From contig JACJYR010000005.1 in the NCBI GenBank assembly GCA_020636005.1, forward strand, positions 496,001 to 560,000: a DNA stretch of 64,000 nt, written 5' to 3'. The position numbers and the translations under genes were made by a program. Source of the stretch: Lewinellaceae bacterium (lineage in GTDB: Bacteria; Bacteroidota; Bacteroidia; Chitinophagales; Saprospiraceae). This document shows positions 59,891 through 64,000 of this stretch, one piece after another; positions within the stretch are counted from its first letter, which is position 1; each line of letters begins with the position of its first letter. The notes beneath the pieces are model-generated. The model was not told the origin of the DNA, did no database searches, and was given only the letters and a program-made list of their open reading frames with translations.

Positions 59891-60299
59891 GTGGTGACCG
59901 GCAATTATTGATTGTTCCTTACGATCTCAAACAGGTCAAAGGATTCAAACAACTCAAGCAACAGCATCTTATGGGGCCGGGTGTTTTTAACGAAAAAAAG
60001 CCGGAAAATTTTACAAAGAAAAGGAATCTCCGAATGAAATAATGGGAGAGGGTGAAAAAGTAACGTATCAATAGCTGGACACAAGCGGGCGGCTTGGCGA
60101 CAAGGCAACCTTTCATATTGGATCAATCGTAGGCTAAGAAGCCCCATAAGCTGCCGTTGTTCCGTCCAGAAAAACCTTCCAGCGGGGTATTTTCTTTGTT
60201 CGGCAAGGTTTACAAGCGCTGATCATAATCATCAGTCTATTTTTGTTTAAGTAAAATGGCACAGCATAACTTGCGTGCTACAAAAAGTATGAATTTTTT
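59891..60299. other. Divergent intergenic region, no gene found
   Basis: No RNA gene or ORF I can support. Near 59932-59960 there are degenerate plus-oriented decamer-like words (TCAAACAGGTCAAAGGATTC). The region should hold the promoters of the WG gene and of the cytochrome b operon. Confidence 0.35.
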
Positions 60300-61169
60300 A
60301 TGTCCACTTTGGCACACCGGATTTACATTTCGACCCTGGTAAGTATCGTCGTAATCGTTACTATTTTCCTTTTTTACAAGGGAATGTCCTACTACACCAC
60401 CCCGCTTGAGGAGCGTTTTTACCACCCCGACCACGCCTGGTTCAAGCCGAGCGGCGCATTTGGCCACGGGCTTGGCATAGTGGGCACGGCGCTTATTTTG
60501 ATTGGGGTATTTGGCTACATCGCCCGCAAAAAGTTCAAGTCGCTGGCCCGCCTGGGCAGGTTGAAGTACTGGCTGGAGTTCCACATCTTCCTGTGTACGC
60601 TGGGGCCGATCATGATTCTGTTCCACACGGCTTTCAAGTTTGGCGGCATCGTGTCCGTCAGCTTTTGGAGCATGGTGGCGGTGGTGGCGAGCGGGGTTAT
60701 CGGCAGGTTTATTTACGTCCAAATCCCCCGCACCATAGAGGGACGGGAACTGGGCCTGGGAGAGCTAAAAGAGATGAAAAGCGATGTTGACAAAATCCTG
60801 AAACACTCCTACGGCCTGGATGATTTGGATTATAAAACGCTGGTGGAATCTACCAGCGTGATAGCCCGCCCTGCCGGGGGCAACCTGCTGGTCCGGATGG
60901 CCAGCAAGTATGTCGAAGATAAAAGAACCATCCGCAGCGTGAAAAAGACCCTCCGGAAAAACAACGTGGCCAGTGACAGCGTGCGCAAGGTGGCGAAACT
61001 GATAGGCAACGAACTATCATTGAACAACCGCATCGAACGCCTGCAAACCATGCGCACTTTGTTTAAATACTGGCACGTGGCGCACCTGCCATTTGCCCTC
61101 ATTATGCTGATTATCATGGTGATACATGTGGCGGTGACGCTGGCTTTCGGGTACCGCTGGATATTTTGA
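60300..61169 (+). CDS. Membrane b-type cytochrome-like protein
   Basis: 289 residues with four transmembrane segments: IYISTLVSIVVIVTIFLFYK, GHGLGIVGTALILIGVFG, WLEFHIFLCTLGPIMILFHT and FALIMLIIMVIHVAVTLAF. Histidines FH/LFH in TM3 and WHVAH/VIH around TM4 are placed to bind two haems, like cytochrome b of formate/ferric reductases or the DUF4405 type. A basic loop (KKTLRKNNVASDSVRK) faces the cytoplasm. It is the first gene of a run ending in the multihaem cytochrome and is probably the quinone-facing subunit. The haem assignment is inference. Confidence 0.7.
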   Translation: MSTLAHRIYISTLVSIVVIVTIFLFYKGMSYYTTPLEERFYHPDHAWFKPSGAFGHGLGIVGTALILIGVFGYIARKKFKSLARLGRLKYWLEFHIFLCTLGPIMILFHTAFKFGGIVSVSFWSMVAVVASGVIGRFIYVQIPRTIEGRELGLGELKEMKSDVDKILKHSYGLDDLDYKTLVESTSVIARPAGGNLLVRMASKYVEDKRTIRSVKKTLRKNNVASDSVRKVAKLIGNELSLNNRIERLQTMRTLFKYWHVAHLPFALIMLIIMVIHVAVTLAFGYRWIF

Positions 61170-61261
61170 AAAGGGTTGAGAGGGTTGGGAGAATTTGGCA
61201 CTCTTCTCAAACACTCTAAACTTCCTCGATCCATCTATAAAGCTATGCATTCAACTCAATC

Positions 61262-62587
61262 ATGTTTTTAGAACAAATAATTATCTATTCCATCGTCCTG
61301 CTGTTTTGCGGGCTGGTCGTTTTCTTTTATTTGTGGAAACAAAAGAAAGCCTCCAGCATCGTGGAAGCCAAAATCGAAAAGGCAAAGCAGGAAGGGCTGA
61401 ACGAGCCGGTGTCGCTGCATCCGGTTATTGACCTGAACACCTGCATCAAGAGCGGCGCCTGCGTGGAAGTTTGCCCCGAAAAGGACATACTCGGCATCCT
61501 GAAAGGTGCCGGGACACTGATCAACGCCTCTAACTGTGTGGGGCATGGGGCTTGTTTCCACGCCTGCCCGGTGGAGGCGATTTCGCTCGTTATCGGCACG
61601 GAGAAGCGGGGTGTGGATCTGCCTCATGTCAACCAACAATACGAGTCCAACGTGGAAGGCATCTACATCGCCGGGGAGTTGGGCGGTATGGGTTTGATAA
61701 AAAACAGCGTGGAACAGGGGCAGCAGGCTGTTGAAAATATTGTAAAATCTGGCCTTAAAAAAGATGAGGCAGCTTATGACTTGGTCATCGTCGGTGCAGG
61801 CCCGGCGGGTATTTCCGCCTCTTTGACGGCCAAAAAACACGGACTAAAATTCCTCACTTTGGAACAAGATTCATTGGGCGGTACGGTCTTTAATTTCCCC
61901 CGATCCAAAATCGTGATGACGGCACCGATGGATCTGCCGCTTTACGGCAAGGTGAAACTGTTTGACACCAGCAAAACTGAACTGCTGGAATTGTGGCGGG
62001 AGGCATTGTCGAAAAACGAAATTACCATCCGTGAACGGACGAAGGTGGAGGGCATCCACGTTGACGGCAACCGTTTTAAAATACTCACCAATAAGGGCGA
62101 GGAATTCAGGACGCAGACTGTTTTGCTGGCCATCGGCAGGCGGGGCAGCCCCCGCAAACTGGGCGTGCCGGGCGAAACATTGGAAAAGGTGGCCTACCGC
62201 CTGTTGGAACCGGAAATGATCGCCGATAAAAAAGTGATGGTGGTGGGCGGTGGCGATTCCGCCATCGAAGCGGCCATGTCACTGGCTGAACAGAACGAGG
62301 TGATTATTAGCTACCGCAGCGAATCCTTCAGCCGCCTCAAGCCAAAAAACAGGGACAGGCTCAATGAACTCCTAAAGCAAGGCAAATTGAAAGTGTTCTA
62401 TAATTCAAACCTGTTGAAAATTGACAGGGATCATGTGGAAATGAAAATTGGGGAACAACAACAGGAAGTGCTGGAAAACGACCTGGTCTATATCTTCGCC
62501 GGGGGCGAATTGCCGACGCAGTTTTTGCAAAAGGCAGGGGTGCTGATCACGAAGCGCTTTGGCTATACGATGCGGAAATATGCCTGA
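61262..62587 (+). CDS. Membrane-anchored FeS/FAD oxidoreductase
   Basis: 441 residues. One anchor (IIIYSIVLLFCGLVVFFYL) is followed by a ferredoxin-like part with CIKSGACVEVCP (61-72) and CVGHGACFHACP (92-103), then a FAD domain (LVIVGAGPAGISASLTAKKH, ~179-200) and a pyridine-nucleotide domain (VMVVGGGDSAIEAAMSLAEQ) as in thioredoxin-reductase-like enzymes. Both FeS motifs lack the second Cys: Ser64 and His95 stand in its place. It would pass electrons from NAD(P)H to the membrane cytochrome. It follows the cytochrome b gene by 92 bp. Confidence 0.82.
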   Translation: MFLEQIIIYSIVLLFCGLVVFFYLWKQKKASSIVEAKIEKAKQEGLNEPVSLHPVIDLNTCIKSGACVEVCPEKDILGILKGAGTLINASNCVGHGACFHACPVEAISLVIGTEKRGVDLPHVNQQYESNVEGIYIAGELGGMGLIKNSVEQGQQAVENIVKSGLKKDEAAYDLVIVGAGPAGISASLTAKKHGLKFLTLEQDSLGGTVFNFPRSKIVMTAPMDLPLYGKVKLFDTSKTELLELWREALSKNEITIRERTKVEGIHVDGNRFKILTNKGEEFRTQTVLLAIGRRGSPRKLGVPGETLEKVAYRLLEPEMIADKKVMVVGGGDSAIEAAMSLAEQNEVIISYRSESFSRLKPKNRDRLNELLKQGKLKVFYNSNLLKIDRDHVEMKIGEQQQEVLENDLVYIFAGGELPTQFLQKAGVLITKRFGYTMRKYA

Positions 62588-62654
62588 TGGCTTCCCAGGC
62601 AAGGATAGGACTTGGAAGAATTGACTATTTTTGTTGCCCTAAAATATTGTGAAA

Positions 62655-63533
62655 ATGTCGCTGAGTGCATTAAAGGAAAGATATGTCAATCCGCTCACGG
62701 ATTTCGGGTTCAAGAAGCTGTTCGGCACTGAGCTGAACAAGGTGCTGTTGATTGACTTCCTCAACCAGGTGTTGCCGGAAAGGCACCGGATAAAAGACCT
62801 TACCTATTCCAACAACGAACATTTCAGTGGCAACGACCTCGACCGGAAGGCCATTTTCGATCTGTACTGCACGGCGGAGACCGGCGAGCGTTTTATCGTC
62901 GAATTGCAAAAGGCCAAGCAGAATTATTTCAAGGACCGGAGCATCTACTATGCCTCCTTCCCCATACAAGAGCAAGCTCAGAAGGGGGATTGGGACTACC
63001 GGCTCGACCCCGTCTATACGGTTGGCATCCTCGATTTTATTTTTGACGACCACAAAAACGAAAACGAGTTCCTTCATTTTGTGGAACTCAAAAACCAGAA
63101 CTGCGAGGTTTTTTACGACAAGCTGAAATTCATTTACATTGAATTGCCGAAGTTCAAAAAAATAGAAAGCGAGTTGGAAAGCCATTTTGACAAATGGCTC
63201 TACGTTTTCCGTCACCTGTCGAGGCTACAGGATCGGCCCAAGGCGTTGCAGGAAAAAGTTTTTACCAAATTGTTCGAGGCCGCAGAAATCGCCAAATTTT
63301 CGCCACAGGAAAGGGATGCCTACGAAGACAACCTCAAATATTACCGTGATTTGAAAAACGTGGTGGACACAAGCAGGATGGAAGGCAGAATGGAAGGCAG
63401 AATGGAAGGCAGAATGGAAGGCAAAAAAGAAGAAAGAATCGAAATCGCAAAGAGCATGAAAAAGGAAGGAGAAACAACAGCAAAAATCACCCGCTATACG
63501 GGCCTATCAAAAGATGAAATTGAAAAACTATAA
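62655..63533 (+). CDS. Rpn/PD-(D/E)XK nuclease-like protein
   Basis: 292 residues. ERYVNPLTDFGFKKLFGTEL at the front and DRKAIFDLYCTAETGERFIV then ELQKAKQNYF are the PDDEXK_2/Rpn family core (D, ExQ, K). The C-terminal third carries RMEG repeats from four 12-bp DNA units (63378-63425). An ATG at 62655 is better than the GTG at 62649. The same family occurs at 19902. It separates the oxidoreductase from the multihaem cytochrome and is probably a mobile insert. Confidence 0.88.
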   Translation: MSLSALKERYVNPLTDFGFKKLFGTELNKVLLIDFLNQVLPERHRIKDLTYSNNEHFSGNDLDRKAIFDLYCTAETGERFIVELQKAKQNYFKDRSIYYASFPIQEQAQKGDWDYRLDPVYTVGILDFIFDDHKNENEFLHFVELKNQNCEVFYDKLKFIYIELPKFKKIESELESHFDKWLYVFRHLSRLQDRPKALQEKVFTKLFEAAEIAKFSPQERDAYEDNLKYYRDLKNVVDTSRMEGRMEGRMEGRMEGKKEERIEIAKSMKKEGETTAKITRYTGLSKDEIEKL

Positions 63534-64000
63534 CGAATTGGCTTTTGGGGGGCAGAAGGTTATGGGGGCAATTTCCTTCTTACTTTTTATCCTGATTTCC
63601 TCAGTAGCCACCGCCCAACTCTCCCCCGGAGACCTGTCCTCCCCTCACGCCCACCTCGAAGGCATCGCCAACTGTACCCAATGCCACACCCTCGGCGACA
63701 AGGTGAGCAACGACAAATGCCTGGAATGCCACAAGGAAATCAAAAGCAGGATGGACGGGCGGGCGGGCTACCACTACTCCAAAGAAGTGAAAGGAAAAGA
63801 CTGCTTTGCCTGCCACAGCGACCACCACGGGCGCCACTTCGACATGGTGCATTTCGACGAAGAGAAATTCGACCACGGCCTGGCGGGCTACAAACTGACT
63901 GGCGCTCACCAAAAAATAGACTGCCGGGACTGCCACCGGCCCGACTACGTTGAGGACCGGATTTTGAAGAAAAGGGCGGAAACTTTCCTCGGCCTCAAAA
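63514..64000 (+). CDS. Multihaem cytochrome c, 5' part, cut by window edge
   Basis: Translated by hand: an exported protein with a signal peptide (SFLLFILISSVATAQ) and four CxxCH haem motifs in its first ~150 residues (CTQCH, CLECH, CFACH, CRDCH), with further His for bis-His ligation. It resembles c3/NapC-type or decahaem electron carriers. The ATG at 63514 gives a basic N-region before the hydrophobic stretch; a second in-frame ATG lies at 63562. It overlaps the Rpn gene by 20 bp. It probably takes electrons from the cytochrome b unit. The gene continues past the window. Confidence 0.85.
   Translation, partial: MKLKNYNELAFGGQKVMGAISFLLFILISSVATAQLSPGDLSSPHAHLEGIANCTQCHTLGDKVSNDKCLECHKEIKSRMDGRAGYHYSKEVKGKDCFACHSDHHGRHFDMVHFDEEKFDHGLAGYKLTGAHQKIDCRDCHRPDYVEDRILKKRAETFLGLK

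Overview
The window reads as a chromosomal piece from a member of the Bacteroidota, most likely Saprospiria (a Lewinella/Haliscomenobacter-like or activated-sludge Saprospiraceae lineage). The lineage is inferred from a type IX secretion C-terminal signal, a TonB-type protein, WbqC, DUF4340 and WG-repeat proteins, -7 boxes of the Bacteroidota form TAnnTTTG, no Shine-Dalgarno sites, and a GH9 cellulase beside polyphosphate and glycogen enzymes. Both ends are cut inside genes: a PPK2 polyphosphate kinase on the left and a multihaem cytochrome c on the right.

0-13.4 kb is ordinary chromosome: PPK2, a large membrane-anchored propeller protein, a PlsC-type acyltransferase, then an aromatic amino acid operon on the minus strand (prephenate dehydratase, aminotransferase, prephenate dehydrogenase, DAHP synthase/chorismate mutase). 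Upstream of the operon is a 33-codon leader peptide with 7 Phe, 5 Tyr and 1 Trp codons, followed by an intrinsic terminator: a ribosome-mediated attenuator that can be read directly from the sequence. A Uma2-like protein, a VWA membrane protein and the Sua5/TsaC tRNA-modification enzyme follow.

13.4-23 kb is an accessory region. A DUF4062 gene is cut twice, by an intact IS3-family element (3-bp target duplication) and by an unusual inverted chimera of an IS481-like element (5-bp duplication). Removing the second insertion restores the reading frame exactly. It lies next to a DUF433 protein, a bacterial dynamin, an Rpn/PD-(D/E)XK protein and a protein that joins an effector-associated-like domain to a TonB C-terminus. 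This may be a degraded conflict or envelope-stress locus.

23-45 kb mixes metabolic and envelope genes (GNAT, WbqC, FAD oxidase, DinB, LytS-type kinase, threonine aldolase, di-haem peroxidase, GH9 cellulase, PfkB kinase, RlmN, RRM protein, cupredoxin/LTD T9SS cargo) with much repeat debris. It contains five copies of a ~110-bp hairpin-bearing MITE-like repeat, a 149-bp palindromic element, a 60-bp palindrome, IS3 and formylglycine-enzyme remnants, and decamer arrays. The SRP (4.5S) RNA gene lies just upstream of rlmN on the minus strand.

45-64 kb holds DUF4340, glucan phosphorylase, an OmpA/PD40 protein, a beta-helix protein, an IS1-family element in a gene remnant, tRNA-Asn, a cysteine-desulfurase-like enzyme, an esterase, an 1127-residue WG-repeat protein, and a redox group (membrane cytochrome b, FeS/FAD oxidoreductase, multihaem cytochrome c) with an Rpn-type gene inserted in it.
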